Below, piece by piece: positions 1 through 9,529 of a stretch of 64,000 nucleotides of DNA. This DNA is from Mesotoga sp. Brook.08.105.5.1. Its GTDB lineage: Bacteria > Thermotogota > Thermotogae > Petrotogales > Kosmotogaceae. The translations under genes and the position numbers were made by a program. Below the pieces are notes generated by a model. It ran no database searches. It was not told where the DNA came from and saw only the letters and a list, made by a program, of their open reading frames with translations. Where the stretch lies: positions 1 through 64,000 of the forward strand of contig NZ_AYTW01000006.1 in NCBI RefSeq assembly GCF_002752635.1, read 5' to 3'. The first letter of the stretch is position 1, and every line of letters starts with the position of its first letter.

Positions 1-121
1 TCAAACCCTCCATCCATGACTCATCTTTTTCGAAACTCGCTGGATTGCTATCCATTTTTCAATGACCCTTCTTCCTTCGCTCGCTCTTCCCGCTAACGCT
101 AACTTCGCGTCAGCAATTCCT

Positions 122-150
122 ATATTACCAGTACCCCTACCCGCTGTCAA
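122..150 (-). promoter_or_regulatory. Strong sigma70-type promoter reading off the left edge
   Basis: On the minus strand a perfect TTGACA (145-150) is followed after 17 bases by TAATAT (122-127), preceded by TGG as an extended -10. It lies downstream of the M16 peptidase and points out of the window. An open reading frame with ATG at 53-55 runs to the window edge, but only 18 codons are visible, so I do not call it as a gene. The rest of 1-204 shows nothing else I can support. Confidence 0.5.
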
Positions 151-204
151 GTTACAGGTTCGTTTCCTCTAACTCCTTCTTATAGTGAATTCATGCGGAT
201 TGGC

Positions 205-1476
205 TCAAATCTCAAAGCTCTCTTCTGAAAGGAATGTTGACTGCTGCTTCTTTTCAGGGAGAAGGAGGGAGACATTCCATTTGCCGGCAATATACTTCTT
301 GATCGAAGCATTCACATCATCAATCGTGAGACGGTCTATCCGTGCAATCAAATCTTCTAGAGAATCGGGCTTCCCGCAAATCACTACATCATCCAGGAAT
401 CTGCTGAGAGTCAGGAGCGTTCCTTCCGTGGACATCAGCAGTTTGCCCCTCGCCCTTTCTTTTCCGTAGTTAAACTGAGCTTCCGTTGCTCCATGGACGA
501 TCAGCCTATCCATTTCCTTTTTCAATGAGCTTACAAGATTATCGAGGTTCTTCGGACTTGTGGTGGCATTTATCATAATGGCTCCAGAATCAGCGTAAGA
601 AACGAACTCCGAACTAATATTGTACACCATTCCCAGTTCTTCTCTAATGTTGTGAAAGAGTATGGAACTCATACCACTACCAAAGAGGGTGTTGAAAATC
701 TTGAACGCATCAAAATCCGCTTTGTTTTTCCTGCCTGGGGCATCTCTTGTCAGCAAAATGTGAACCTGCTGAAGGTCCTTCCTTCTTTCGACAATCCAGA
801 GAGGTTCGTCAGCAATCACCGGAGATTTCGCTGCAGATGTATGACCGTTGCTCTTCATTGAGAGAAGTTTATCTTCCACATTTCTCAGCAACTCATCGCC
901 GTAATTGCCTGAGACTGCAAAGATCGCGTTGTTAGCCACATAGTTTTGGCCGTAGAAGTCGGAGACTTTACTCCTTTCCAGCCCTTCTATCGTTTCTTGA
1001 TAACCAAGGATCGGCCTACCAAAATCCCTATCCCATACTTTCTCAATAGTCATGTCGTATATTCTGTCGTATGGGTCGTCCTCGGCAGAGGCTATCTCCT
1101 CGAGAATTACGCCTCTTTCGAGATCCAGGGACGGTTCATCGAAACGGGGCGAGGTGATCAGATCAAAGAGGATCTCCATAGCTTCTAGAGAATATGTATC
1201 TGGGACCTTTGCGTAATATACTGTAGAGACTCTCCCGGTGTATGCGTTGAGACTACCACCTATTCTCTCTATCGGTTCCTTGATTTCGAATGCGTTTCTT
1301 TTGAGAGTTCCCTTGAATAGAGCATGTTCTATGAAATGGGAAACTCCGCTGATGGCATCATCTTCATCAGCGGAGCCTACCTTCATTGCGAAAGCCATTG
1401 AGACGGTTCTCGTCTCTTCCTTTCGCTCTCCAATAATAACTGCACCATTTGGCAGTTCAATATAGTGATTATTCAT
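205..1476 (-). CDS. M16 family zinc peptidase (insulinase/processing-peptidase-like)
   Basis: A 423-residue single-unit M16 metallopeptidase, about the length of bacterial YmxG-type proteins. The inverted zinc motif HxxEH is seen near residue 48 (HFIEHALFKG), with the expected acidic stretch about 75 residues later (LEEIASAEDD). The C-terminal half has the inactive M16 repeat fold. No signal peptide is seen, so it is probably cytoplasmic. I chose ATG at 1476 over TTG at 1479 because AGGA lies at a better distance. It follows pnp after only a few bases and is probably co-transcribed; the rpsO-pnp-M16 order is common in Gram-positive bacteria and Thermotogota. The physiological substrate is unknown. 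Confidence 0.9.
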   Translation of the reverse strand: MNNHYIELPNGAVIIGERKEETRTVSMAFAMKVGSADEDDAISGVSHFIEHALFKGTLKRNAFEIKEPIERIGGSLNAYTGRVSTVYYAKVPDTYSLEAMEILFDLITSPRFDEPSLDLERGVILEEIASAEDDPYDRIYDMTIEKVWDRDFGRPILGYQETIEGLERSKVSDFYGQNYVANNAIFAVSGNYGDELLRNVEDKLLSMKSNGHTSAAKSPVIADEPLWIVERRKDLQQVHILLTRDAPGRKNKADFDAFKIFNTLFGSGMSSILFHNIREELGMVYNISSEFVSYADSGAIMINATTSPKNLDNLVSSLKKEMDRLIVHGATEAQFNYGKERARGKLLMSTEGTLLTLSRFLDDVVICGKPDSLEDLIARIDRLTIDDVNASIKKYIAGKWNVSLLLPEKKQQSTFLSEESFEI

Positions 1477-1483
1477 CAACTTC

Positions 1484-3667
1484 CTACTTTCTGTTTCGAT
1501 CTCCTCGATTTCTGTCGTTTCTGGGACTAGGTCTTCTGTTGTCTCTCCGCTTATCTTCGGTAACCTCTACACCTTCGAGTTTCAGACTTATCTTGCCCAT
1601 TTGATCAGTCCCTGCAATCTCAACCGGAATAGTGTCACCAACTTTGTGCTCTTTCAAGAAGTCCTTTCCGTTAGCGCCCATCTTCGAAATATGAAGAAGA
1701 CCGGTCTTTCCTGGTGCGAGCTCTACAAAGAATCCGTAGGCTTCTGCTCTAGTGATCTTTCCTTCAAAGAGTTGTCCGGGTTTGACTTCAGATATTATCG
1801 CGTCAATAACCTTCTCAAGCTGGTCAAGCTTCTCTCTATTGCTTCCAACGATTTTCGCCTGGGACTTTTCGTCATCTATGAAGATAGTCGAGTCATACTC
1901 GCTAGAGAGTTTCTTTATTACCTTTCCTCCAGGTCCGATTATTTCTCCGATCTTCTCGTATGGTAGGTTGATTGTTCTGATAATTGGAGCATAGTCAGAG
2001 ACGAATTTCCTCGGTTCTGAGATAGCTTCATTCATAAGGTCAAGAATCTTCAACCTCGCAAGTTTCGCCTGGTCTAGTGCCTTTGTCATTATTTCGCTGG
2101 AAACTCCCGAGACCTTGACGTCCATCTGGAAGGCTGTGATTCCGTCGCGTGTGCCTGTCACCTTGAAATCCATGTCGCCCATGTGATCTTCATTTCCAAG
2201 AATATCGGTGAGAACGACGGTTTTCTCCGGTTCCTGAATCATACCCATTGCCACTCCCGCAACATGCTTTTCCATTGGAACTCCTGCAGCCATCAGTGCC
2301 AGTGATCCAGAACATACCGTGGCCATCGAAGAGGAGCCATTCGATTCAAGAACTTCAGAGACAACCCTAATTGTGTAGGGGAAAGATTCACCTTTGGGAA
2401 CGATGTTCTTGAGGGATCTCTCCGCCAGATGACCATGTCCTATTTCTCTCCGGCCGGGGCTGCGAAGCCTCTTGACTTCTCCTGTGCTGAAGGGAGGAAA
2501 ATTGTAGTGAAGCATAAACGACTTAGAACCCTCTTCAAACATAGTATCGACGATCTGTTCATCCATCGTGGCTCCGAGAGTGACAATACCAAGACTCTGA
2601 GTTTCGCCTCTAGTAAAAAGAGCGGAACCATGAGCCCTTGGAAGAAGATCGAGTTCAATGGTGATTGGACGGATTTCGTTGTGTTTTCTGCCGTCCATCC
2701 TGACATCGTCTTCTATAACTCTCTTTCTCATAACTTCTTTTTCTATGTCGTGAAAGAGATTTTTGACAAAACCAATATTCTCGTCGATCTCTTCTTCAGA
2801 CCACGTCTCCTTTGCCTTTTCAATGAAGAGATCAATTAGCTCGTCTCTGTATGTCTTCAGAGCTCTATCCTTGTTTTTCTTGCCGGAGGTTAGCATGATC
2901 TCGGCAAGCTTCTCTCTGTCCACCATTGCATTGAATGGTTCGAGGAAGCCCTCAGGAGCGACGGGGATTTCTGCTTCCCATTTTTCTATCTCGAACTCGC
3001 TTATGATTTCCTTCTGAAAGGCCACAAGAGACTTAATCGCTTCATGAGCAGCTTCCAAAGCTCCAACCATAACTTCTTCGGAGACTTCTTTTGCCTCTCC
3101 TTCAACCATCGCGACTGCGTTCTCGGTTCCCGCAACTACTATATCGAGTTCTGATCTGTCAAGCTCTTCTGCGGAGGGGAAGATTACGTATTTTCCATCA
3201 ATGTAGCCTACCTGAACTCCCGCAACGATTCCTTCGAAGGGAATAGGCGAAATATTCAGTGCCAGTGAAGAGGCCGTTATTCCCCAAATGTCGGGAGGAT
3301 TATCCGGATCGGCCGAGAGAACGGTTATGATAACCTGGATCTCGTTTCTCATTCCATCAGGAAAGAGAGGTCGGATAGGTCTGTCAATTATTCGCGCAGA
3401 GAGAACCGCGTTGTCACTAGGTCTACTCTCTCTTTTTAGAAACCCCCCCGGAATCTTTCCGGCGGCATAGAACTTCTCCTGATATTCAACAGTTAGCGGT
3501 AGAAAGTCAGTTCCGGGCATTGCCTTCTCATTTCCATTTACTGTAGTAAGCAAGACTGAATCGGCATATCTTAGAACAACGGCACCGTCCGCCTGCTTAG
3601 CCATCTTCCCGTTTTCTATAACGAGTTTCTGGCCGAAGAATTCCCTTTCCCATCTCTTGTAACTCAC
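1484..3667 (-). CDS. pnp: Polyribonucleotide nucleotidyltransferase (PNPase)
   Basis: A 727-residue PNPase, full length for the family. It degrades RNA 3' to 5' by phosphorolysis as a trimer. Two RNase PH-like domains (about 1-235 and 310-550) flank the alpha-helical linker. The catalytic second core has GRREIGHGHLAERSL and the later DxxGxxDHxGDMDFKV region. A KH domain (IIGPGGKVIKKL, about 560-620) and an S1 domain (about 625-700) follow, and the tail is very basic (RRDNRRPSPRNDRNRGDRNR). Start is GTG with GAGGTG upstream. It lies downstream of rpsO behind a terminator hairpin, as in many bacteria, and directly upstream of the M16 peptidase gene. Confidence 0.98.
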   Translation of the reverse strand: MSYKRWEREFFGQKLVIENGKMAKQADGAVVLRYADSVLLTTVNGNEKAMPGTDFLPLTVEYQEKFYAAGKIPGGFLKRESRPSDNAVLSARIIDRPIRPLFPDGMRNEIQVIITVLSADPDNPPDIWGITASSLALNISPIPFEGIVAGVQVGYIDGKYVIFPSAEELDRSELDIVVAGTENAVAMVEGEAKEVSEEVMVGALEAAHEAIKSLVAFQKEIISEFEIEKWEAEIPVAPEGFLEPFNAMVDREKLAEIMLTSGKKNKDRALKTYRDELIDLFIEKAKETWSEEEIDENIGFVKNLFHDIEKEVMRKRVIEDDVRMDGRKHNEIRPITIELDLLPRAHGSALFTRGETQSLGIVTLGATMDEQIVDTMFEEGSKSFMLHYNFPPFSTGEVKRLRSPGRREIGHGHLAERSLKNIVPKGESFPYTIRVVSEVLESNGSSSMATVCSGSLALMAAGVPMEKHVAGVAMGMIQEPEKTVVLTDILGNEDHMGDMDFKVTGTRDGITAFQMDVKVSGVSSEIMTKALDQAKLARLKILDLMNEAISEPRKFVSDYAPIIRTINLPYEKIGEIIGPGGKVIKKLSSEYDSTIFIDDEKSQAKIVGSNREKLDQLEKVIDAIISEVKPGQLFEGKITRAEAYGFFVELAPGKTGLLHISKMGANGKDFLKEHKVGDTIPVEIAGTDQMGKISLKLEGVEVTEDKRRDNRRPSPRNDRNRGDRNRK

Positions 3668-3729
3668 AATAACACCTCTTTTTTCAATTCATCAAATAAC
3701 CAATTATATCAGCTGTGTGAAATCCACGC

Positions 3730-3753
3730 AAAAAAGGAGCGGTATCCCGCTCC
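3730..3753 (-). terminator. Intrinsic terminator between rpsO and pnp
   Basis: Read on the minus strand, GGAGCGG-GATA-CCGCTCC is followed by six T residues. It sits 17 bases past the rpsO stop, so pnp must depend on read-through or on a promoter in 3668-3730. Confidence 0.8.
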
Positions 3754-3770
3754 CAGCGATTTCTACTCTA

Positions 3771-4031
3771 TCAACCTCTCAGCCCGAGTTTGCTTATTAG
3801 TTCGAGATATACTTCAGGCTTCTTGGTCTTTATGTATCTCAACATCTTTCTTCGTCTTCCGACAAGCTTTAGAAGTCCTCTTCTGGTATGAAAATCCTTT
3901 GGATGCTTCTTAAGATGCTCGGTAAGATGCCTGATTCTTGCAGTCAATATTGCAATCTGTACTTCGGTTGAACCGGAGTCGTTTTCGTGGATCTGGAATT
4001 CCTTTACCAATTCTTGTCTGTTGACTTCCAT
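3771..4031 (-). CDS. rpsO: 30S ribosomal protein S15
   Basis: An 86-residue S15, normal for the family; it binds 16S rRNA in the platform of the small subunit. Typical sequence such as [21 protein letters not shown], the [16 protein letters not shown] segment and a final LGLRG is seen. An in-frame upstream ATG at 4103 would add 24 residues, but ATG at 4031 has AGGAGG seven bases upstream and fits S15 homologs. It has its own strong promoter (4103-4131) and is followed by a terminator. Confidence 0.97.
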   Translation of the reverse strand: MEVNRQELVKEFQIHENDSGSTEVQIAILTARIRHLTEHLKKHPKDFHTRRGLLKLVGRRRKMLRYIKTKKPEVYLELISKLGLRG

Positions 4032-4102
4032 GTATCTGCCTCCTAATATAATCCTCATATCCAGGAATGGGCTGCGCCTCAAACCGAGAATAGGGCAAGG
4101 CA

Positions 4103-4131
4103 ATTCTAAACCTATCAGGCATTATTGTCAA
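4103..4131 (-). promoter_or_regulatory. rpsO promoter
   Basis: On the minus strand TTGACA (4126-4131), 17 bases, then TAGAAT (4103-4108). Transcription would start near 4096, giving a leader of about 65 nt before the rpsO ATG. That is long enough for the S15 autoregulatory structures known in other bacteria, but I could not identify one. Confidence 0.7.
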
Positions 4132-4169
4132 CTCTCCGATTTTGAATAGATTCTATTTTGATGCATTAA

Positions 4170-4207
4170 CTCTCTCTTGAGTAGATTTAATTATGATGCA
4201 TTACGCT
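4170..4207. repeat. 38-bp dispersed repeat, copy 1 (3' end of sdaAA)
   Basis: These 38 bases match 24046-24083 in inverted orientation at 37 of 38 positions. The copy covers the last codons and stop of sdaAA and its downstream flank. A 10-base direct repeat TGATGCATTA is present at 4159-4168 and 4194-4203; only one of these is in the distant copy. Confidence 0.8.
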
Positions 4208-5070
4208 CCGCCCAGGAAATCCGCTACCATCTTCTTTGCCGTCGGAGTAATTGCAATTCCTCCTCTGGCAGTCTCTTTAAGCTCTTCAGGCAATCTTCTT
4301 CCTACTCTTCCAAGAGAGTCTGCAACTTCTTCAAAGGGGATGGCAGACTTTATTCCGGCTAATGCAAGCTCCGCCGCGGTGAAAGCTATCGATACACCAA
4401 AAGCATTTCTTTTAACGCAGGGAATCTCTACGAAGCCACCAACAGGATCGCAGACTAGTCCTAGCAATGACTTCAGAGCGAGAGCGGGGGCGTTTTCCAG
4501 TGCATCGTATTCCTCGGGGTGTGTTGCATAGATTATCGCTACAGAAGCCATCGCAGTGGCAGTTCCCACTTCTGCCTGACAACCGGACATTGCTCCGGAA
4601 ATGGAAGCCCTTCTCTTGATCCTTTCTCCAACTGCTCCGGAAACGAGCAAAGCATTCCCAAGGGTGTCAAGATCAATACCCAGATTCATATGAAGTGAGA
4701 GCAGCGCTCCCGGAACGACTCCGCATGCTCCCGCGGTTGGGCAGGCCACTATTTTTCCCATACTGGCGTTATGCTCCGACATGGAGAGTGCAATTCCGAC
4801 TCCCGAAAAGACTAGCGGGCTTAGAAACTCAGGGGTATGGTTCCTTGCCTTCGCATCGTTATCTCCAACCCAGCCGGTAAGAGACTTCTCAGGCCTGTCG
4901 AGTCTGCTATGATAGGAACCCAGCATTTCTCTTACTAACTCTTTCGCAGTCTCTTCAGCAGCTTTCGGATCGTTCCCCGTATTCATCATATACCAATCGG
5001 AAACCACTTTATGTAGCGGAGTCCTCGAATCTTTTGCGGCCTTCACAAGATCTTCGAACTTCATTATCAT
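4201..5070 (-). CDS. sdaAA: L-serine dehydratase, alpha subunit (iron-sulfur)
   Basis: A 289-residue catalytic subunit of the two-subunit, oxygen-sensitive [4Fe-4S] L-serine ammonia-lyase (serine to pyruvate plus ammonia). Cluster-ligand cysteines are visible in ACPTAGACGVVPG, SGCQAEVG and CDPVGGFVEIPC. Length matches Bacillus/Clostridium SdaAA. Its start overlaps the stop of sdaAB by ATGA, indicating translational coupling. The last codons and stop lie inside a 38-bp element repeated near 24 kb. Confidence 0.95.
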   Translation of the reverse strand: MIMKFEDLVKAAKDSRTPLHKVVSDWYMMNTGNDPKAAEETAKELVREMLGSYHSRLDRPEKSLTGWVGDNDAKARNHTPEFLSPLVFSGVGIALSMSEHNASMGKIVACPTAGACGVVPGALLSLHMNLGIDLDTLGNALLVSGAVGERIKRRASISGAMSGCQAEVGTATAMASVAIIYATHPEEYDALENAPALALKSLLGLVCDPVGGFVEIPCVKRNAFGVSIAFTAAELALAGIKSAIPFEEVADSLGRVGRRLPEELKETARGGIAITPTAKKMVADFLGGA

Positions 5071-5735
5071 ATTGACGAATCTAGCCTTTCGAGATAGGAT
5101 ACTTTCTTTACTACGTGCAGCCTCTTGATTGCACTTAGCAAGCTTTCGTCTGGTTCATTATCGAGTTCAACGACGCAAAGGGCCTCTCTTCTGAAAGGGT
5201 CAACCCTTGAGAGGAAGAGATTGCTGATGTTCATATCGCTTGAAGAGATCTCACCTACTATCTGGGACAGTGCCCCAGGGACGTCAGAGTTCAAGATTAC
5301 GAAGGAAGGGTACTTACCAGAGACGTCAGTATCAAAATCATTTATCGAAGTGATCCTTATCGAACCACCGCCAATCGAAGCGCCGGTCATGCTAAGAAAT
5401 AGCTCTCCAGTACTTCCGTTTATCCTAACTGTGTTTGGATGAAGATCGCCCATATCTTCTTCCTCAAATGTGAAGTAAATTCCCTTTTCTTTGGCAATCC
5501 GGAAGGAATCTCTTAGCTGCGGGTCGGACTCCTTTATTCCCATTATGCCGCCTATGAGGGCTCTATCGGTTCCGTGTCCCCTGAAGGTTGCATACAGGGG
5601 AGAATTGAGGACAAACCCAACCTCCGTAGGTGTTCTAGCAAAGAGGGATCTGAAGGCTCTGCCTAGCCTAGCCATACCTGCCGTATGAGAACTCGACGGA
5701 CCGACAATTGCCGGCCCAATTATGTCTAGCAACAT
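5067..5735 (-). CDS. sdaAB: L-serine dehydratase, beta subunit
   Basis: A 222-residue partner of SdaAA. The N-terminal domain has GPSSSHTAGMARLGRAFR, the family hallmark for substrate/anion binding; the C-terminal 75 residues form an ACT regulatory domain (FVILNSDVPGALSQIVGEIS). GGAGG precedes the ATG. Together with sdaAA it forms a two-gene unit located after the eno terminator, suggesting serine use as carbon or ammonia source. Confidence 0.95.
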   Translation of the reverse strand: MLLDIIGPAIVGPSSSHTAGMARLGRAFRSLFARTPTEVGFVLNSPLYATFRGHGTDRALIGGIMGIKESDPQLRDSFRIAKEKGIYFTFEEEDMGDLHPNTVRINGSTGELFLSMTGASIGGGSIRITSINDFDTDVSGKYPSFVILNSDVPGALSQIVGEISSSDMNISNLFLSRVDPFRREALCVVELDNEPDESLLSAIKRLHVVKKVSYLERLDSSI

Positions 5736-5751
5736 CTTTCTGCCTCCAATG

Positions 5752-5779
5752 AAAACGCGGAACCGTTACGGTTCCGCGT
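5752..5779 (-). terminator. Intrinsic terminator of eno
   Basis: On the minus strand ACGCGGAACC-GTAAC-GGTTCCGCGT forms a perfect 10-bp stem ending in a T run. It lies 15 bases after the enolase stop codon. Confidence 0.85.
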
Positions 5780-5794
5780 CACCATATATATTGG

Positions 5795-7078
5795 TCAAAG
5801 ATTATAAAAGGAGCTCTTTCCTCTATACTCGGCCTGCTCACCAAGTTCTTCTTCGATCCTCAGAAGTTCGTTGTACTTTGCTATCCTATCCGTTCTTGAA
5901 GCAGAGCCGGTCTTTATCATACCTGTATTAGCTGCGACGGCGAGATGAGAGATGAAAGTGTCTTCGGTCTCGCCTGAGCGATGAGAGATCACGCAAGTCA
6001 TCCCGTGCTTTTGCGCATACTCTATTGTGTTTAGAGTCTCAGTAACGGATCCGATCTGATTCAACTTAATGAGGATCGAATTGGAGGATTTTTCTTTCAC
6101 TCCTCGCTCCAGTCGCTTGATGTTTGTCACGAAAAGGTCGTCTCCAACAATCTGAATAGTGTCTCCAATTTCTCTCGTGAACTTTGCGAAGTTTTCCCAG
6201 TCCTCTTCGGCAAAGGGATCTTCAATCGAGATTATTGGATATCTCTTCGTAAGATTTGAATAGTATTCAATGAGCTGATCAGGTGTCAGTTCATTTCCAT
6301 CGACACTGTATAGACCTCTTTCTTCACTGTAAAATTCATTTGCTGCGCAGTCGAGAGCTATCATTATCTCTTCGCCCGCTTTGTAGCCGGCCGCGTCAAT
6401 TGCGTTGATTATGTATTTCAGCGCAGCTTCGTTGTTCTCAAAACTAGGCGCAAAGCCACCTTCATCGCCCACAGCCGTCACGTGACCGTTATCCTTGAGT
6501 ATCTTCTTGAGATTGTGGAAGACCTCGACGCCAGCTCTGAGGGCATCCTTGAAATGACTGAATCCTGCAGGAACTATCATGAACTCCTGAATATCAAGGT
6601 TGTTGTCGGCGTGTTTGCCGCCATTCACAATATTCATGAAAGGAATAGGAAGTGCTTTGGCATTGACGCCGCCAAGATACTTATAAAGAGGAGTATCTAT
6701 GCTGTCGGCAGCGGCTCTGGCAACGGCCATTGACACTGCAAGTATCGCATTGGCCCCCAGCTTGTCCTTGTTTTCTGTCCCGTCAAGCTCAAGAAGAGCA
6801 GTATCCACGGTGATTTGGTCAAGTGCGTTCATACCGACAATCTCTGGAGCTATCACTTCGTTAATATTCTCAACTGCCTTGAGGGTTCCCTTCCCGAGGA
6901 ATCTTTTCTTATCCCCATCTCTGAGCTCTAGGGCCTCAAACTTGCCTGTCGACGCTCCCGAAGGGACGATTGCTCTTCCATGACCGCCGTCATCCAACCA
7001 AACTTCGGCTTCAACCGTAGGTGTTCCCCGTGAGTCCAGAACCTCTCTCGCTATTAGATCTACAATTTGAGCGTACAT
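5795..7078 (-). CDS. eno: Enolase
   Basis: A 427-residue enolase (2-phosphoglycerate to phosphoenolpyruvate, glycolysis, cytosolic, Mg2+-dependent). N-terminal [11 protein letters not shown]-type sequence, the [17 protein letters not shown] loop, GDEGGFAP, magnesium ligands in [16 protein letters not shown] and GDDLFVTN, the catalytic Lys in [10 protein letters not shown] and the SHRSGETED signature are all present. Start ATG has GGAGGTGG upstream. It lies 13 bases after pyrH and is terminated by a strong hairpin, so pyrH-eno form one unit. Confidence 0.98.
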   Translation of the reverse strand: MYAQIVDLIAREVLDSRGTPTVEAEVWLDDGGHGRAIVPSGASTGKFEALELRDGDKKRFLGKGTLKAVENINEVIAPEIVGMNALDQITVDTALLELDGTENKDKLGANAILAVSMAVARAAADSIDTPLYKYLGGVNAKALPIPFMNIVNGGKHADNNLDIQEFMIVPAGFSHFKDALRAGVEVFHNLKKILKDNGHVTAVGDEGGFAPSFENNEAALKYIINAIDAAGYKAGEEIMIALDCAANEFYSEERGLYSVDGNELTPDQLIEYYSNLTKRYPIISIEDPFAEEDWENFAKFTREIGDTIQIVGDDLFVTNIKRLERGVKEKSSNSILIKLNQIGSVTETLNTIEYAQKHGMTCVISHRSGETEDTFISHLAVAANTGMIKTGSASRTDRIAKYNELLRIEEELGEQAEYRGKSSFYNL

Positions 7079-7091
7079 TCTTCCACCTCCA

Positions 7092-7793
7092 CTAGTCAGG
7101 TAAAACCACCGTACCTGTTTTCCCGCCTATTATAGCATCGAACAGATTTCCCTTGATAAAGAAATCGATAACTCTTACCGGCAGGCCATACCTCTGGCAA
7201 ATAGAAAAGGCCTCCATATCCATCACGTTGAGCCGATCGCGTATTGCTTCGGAAAAAGTTGTTCTATCGATCTTCTTAGCATCTCCGTTCAATTTCGGGT
7301 CTTTGCTGTAAACCCCGTCAACCTTCGTGCCCTTTATAAGAACATCCGCAGCAATCTCCACTGCCCTGATGGCCGCCGCCGTATCGGTTGTGAAGAAAGG
7401 CAGATATGTTCCTCCGCCAAAAACGACAACCTTTCCATTATTCAGAGCACCTTCGATAATATCGTATCTGTGTTCAACGAGAGACGGAAGTCCAGCTGCT
7501 GAGGATACCGCAATTGCTTCAAGTCCATTCATACATAGTAATTCTTTCAAATAAAGAGAATTCATTATCGTGCCAAGAATACCTAGCTCATCGGCTCTGG
7601 AACTCCTCATCTCCGACAGGTCCCGGCCACGGACAATGTTACCCGCGCCGATTACTATCGCTAGCTGAACACCCTTTTCTATAACGGGTTTTAGCTCTTC
7701 AATCAAGTACTTTGCCATCTCTGAAGCAAAGCCTCTACCACCTTCTCCGCTCAAGACCTCGCCGCTGAGTTTCAAGAGTACTCTCCTATACAT
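7092..7793 (-). CDS. pyrH: UMP kinase
   Basis: A 233-residue hexameric-type bacterial UMP kinase (UMP to UDP), amino-acid-kinase fold. [10 protein letters not shown] at the N-terminus binds phosphate; [11 protein letters not shown], the conserved [10 protein letters not shown]-like stretch (here [22 protein letters not shown]) and [10 protein letters not shown] are seen. A TTG at 7805 is in frame, but the ATG at 7793 has GGAGGTG at proper distance and gives the family N-terminus [12 protein letters not shown]. tsf lies upstream behind a terminator. Confidence 0.96.
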   Translation of the reverse strand: MYRRVLLKLSGEVLSGEGGRGFASEMAKYLIEELKPVIEKGVQLAIVIGAGNIVRGRDLSEMRSSRADELGILGTIMNSLYLKELLCMNGLEAIAVSSAAGLPSLVEHRYDIIEGALNNGKVVVFGGGTYLPFFTTDTAAAIRAVEIAADVLIKGTKVDGVYSKDPKLNGDAKKIDRTTFSEAIRDRLNVMDMEAFSICQRYGLPVRVIDFFIKGNLFDAIIGGKTGTVVLPD

Positions 7794-7806
7794 AAGCACC
7801 TCCAAT

Positions 7807-7833
7807 AAAAAAGGTGAGCACCGGGCTCACCTT
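7807..7833 (-). terminator. Intrinsic terminator of tsf
   Basis: On the minus strand a 9-bp perfect stem AAGGTGAGC / GCTCACCTT is followed by a T-rich tail (TTTTTTA). It separates tsf from pyrH and eno. Confidence 0.85.
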
Positions 7834-7839
7834 CCTAAC

Positions 7840-8445
7840 TCAATTTTCTGACTCTCCGACTTGCCAGCGGACGAATCTGCTGAGCTTGATGTTCTCTCCG
7901 GTCTTCGCAATAAGCTCAATAAGAAGATCATTTATCGTTTTCCCGCTTTCAAATACGTACTCCTGTTCGAGAAGACAGTTGTCTTTGTAGAAACTCTCGA
8001 GCTTGCTCTCAACAATTCTTTCAACAATATTGGCGGGCTTTCCGCTTTCTTTCATCTGCTCTGCATATATTTCCTTTTCTTTATCAATTACTTCTTGAGG
8101 CACGTGTTCTCGGGAGATGAATCTGGCTCCCATTGCTGCAAGCTGAAGAGAGATCTTATGCGCGAGTTCTTTGAATTCTTCCATTCTTGCCACAAAGTCC
8201 GTTACGCAGTTTAGCTCAAGTAGCACGCCGAGCTTGCCATTGTGATGAATATAAGAGTAAACGAGTCCCTCGGCCGTCTCTCTTCCCGAAACCTTATCTG
8301 CCTTGAGTATACCCTTCTTTCTCAGATAGTCCTTTGCCTGGTCGAAATCACCATCTGTTTCGACTAATGCTCTCTTGCAATCCATCATGCCTGCTTGAGT
8401 GGCATCACGGAGCTTTTTTACCATATCACTGGTAATATTTGCCAT
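7840..8445 (-). CDS. tsf: Elongation factor Ts
   Basis: A 201-residue EF-Ts, the nucleotide exchange factor for EF-Tu. The N-terminal UBA-like domain (LRDATQAGMMDCKRAL) and the core CVTDFVAR motif are clear. The length is that of the short form found in Thermus and Gram-positive bacteria, with one core subdomain instead of two. Start ATG follows GGAGGA. Unusually, rpsB is not its neighbour but lies about 46 kb away; coaD is immediately upstream. Confidence 0.97.
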   Translation of the reverse strand: MANITSDMVKKLRDATQAGMMDCKRALVETDGDFDQAKDYLRKKGILKADKVSGRETAEGLVYSYIHHNGKLGVLLELNCVTDFVARMEEFKELAHKISLQLAAMGARFISREHVPQEVIDKEKEIYAEQMKESGKPANIVERIVESKLESFYKDNCLLEQEYVFESGKTINDLLIELIAKTGENIKLSRFVRWQVGESEN

Positions 8446-8523
8446 CTTTTAAGTCCTCCTCCACTAAAACTCCAAGGAAAATTATAACTCAGTTGAGCCG
8501 ACATTAATTTCCGCGATGTTAAG

Positions 8524-9000
8524 TCATCTTCCGAGTTTCTTTCTGAACTCTTCTCGTACGCAGGGCGGAACCCATTTTGAAATATCTCCCCCGAACGCCG
8601 CAATCTCCCTCACCATGGACGAAGATATGAAGGAGTTTGTGGTCTCAGTCATGAGAAAGAGGGTTTCAAGTTCAGGAAGCATTGCTTTGTTCGCGTGGGC
8701 CATCTGAAGTTCTAACTCAAAGTCAGACACAGCCCTAAGACCACGAATGACTACCTTAACATCATTTTCTCTGGCAAAATCAACGAGTAGACCGCTGTGA
8801 GTTGTTATTGTAACATTTCTTAGATGAGACACTCCCCTTCTAACCATGCCAATTCTTTCTTCATGATTGAAGAAGTGTCTCTTGTTAACGTTTTCCATAA
8901 CCAGTACAACAACTTCGTCGAAGATTTCGCTACACCTTTCGACTAAATCTATGTGTCCATATGTTATTGGATCGAAAGAACCTGGATAGACGGCTTTCAT
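8524..9000 (-). CDS. coaD: Phosphopantetheine adenylyltransferase
   Basis: A 158-residue PPAT, fourth step of coenzyme A synthesis (4'-phosphopantetheine plus ATP to dephospho-CoA). [12 protein letters not shown] carries the nucleotidyltransferase HxGH-type motif, and [20 protein letters not shown] the ISSSxxR signature. An ATG ten codons upstream (9030) is in frame, but homologs start with [11 protein letters not shown], so I place the start at 9000; the ribosome site there is weak. Confidence 0.95.
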   Translation of the reverse strand: MKAVYPGSFDPITYGHIDLVERCSEIFDEVVVLVMENVNKRHFFNHEERIGMVRRGVSHLRNVTITTHSGLLVDFARENDVKVVIRGLRAVSDFELELQMAHANKAMLPELETLFLMTETTNSFISSSMVREIAAFGGDISKWVPPCVREEFRKKLGR

Positions 9001-9062
9001 CTTCAAATAGCGCCAAGTCACTCCGATCATTTGGAGACAGGCGCCCCTCCTTTCATAGTCTG

Positions 9063-9527
9063 CTACTCAGGGTTCTCAAATATTTTATAGGATCCCGGGG
9101 GAGTCTCGCTAATCTTGTCGCCGTAAATAAGAAGATTTTCAAGCGTCATGGAACCCAATTCCCTCATCATTGCGTTATATAATTTAAACCATACATACTT
9201 TACGGTGCAGTCGGGATCTTCAAGACACTTGCCGTTCTGCTGAAGACAGGCATACGAGTTCATTGGTCGGTCGAGTTTGAGTATCACGTCTCTCAGAAGA
9301 ATCTCATTGGCCGGTCTTGCCAAACAGTATCCTCCGTATCTGCCTCTCACTGCCTTTATTATTCCAGCCTGTCTCAACTCTCCGAAGATCTTCTCCAAGA
9401 AGTCTCTTGGGATCTCATTACCCTGAACGATCTCCACAAGCGAGAGCTTTTCCTTTCCTTCGCGGGCCGACTTCGCCATCTTATAAAGCGCTCTCAGTGC
9501 ATAACTGCTCTTCAGCGTAAAACCCAT
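9063..9527 (-). CDS. Rrf2-family transcriptional regulator with three cysteines
   Basis: A 154-residue winged-helix regulator of the Rrf2/IscR/NsrR family. The N-terminus ([14 protein letters not shown]) and the wing ([12 protein letters not shown]) are typical. Cys94, Cys101 and Cys107 are spaced like the Fe-S ligands of IscR (C92/C98/C104 in E. coli), so iron-sulfur or redox sensing is likely. It starts two bases after the ftsY stop with GGAGG upstream and so belongs to the proS-ftsY operon. No isc/suf genes are nearby, so the target is unknown. Confidence 0.88.
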   Translation of the reverse strand: MGFTLKSSYALRALYKMAKSAREGKEKLSLVEIVQGNEIPRDFLEKIFGELRQAGIIKAVRGRYGGYCLARPANEILLRDVILKLDRPMNSYACLQQNGKCLEDPDCTVKYVWFKLYNAMMRELGSMTLENLLIYGDKISETPPGSYKIFENPE

Positions 9528-9529
9528 GC

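Noticed and set aside
2429-2839. Plus-strand frame of 136 codons inside pnp
   Set aside because: Antisense shadow of a well-conserved gene.
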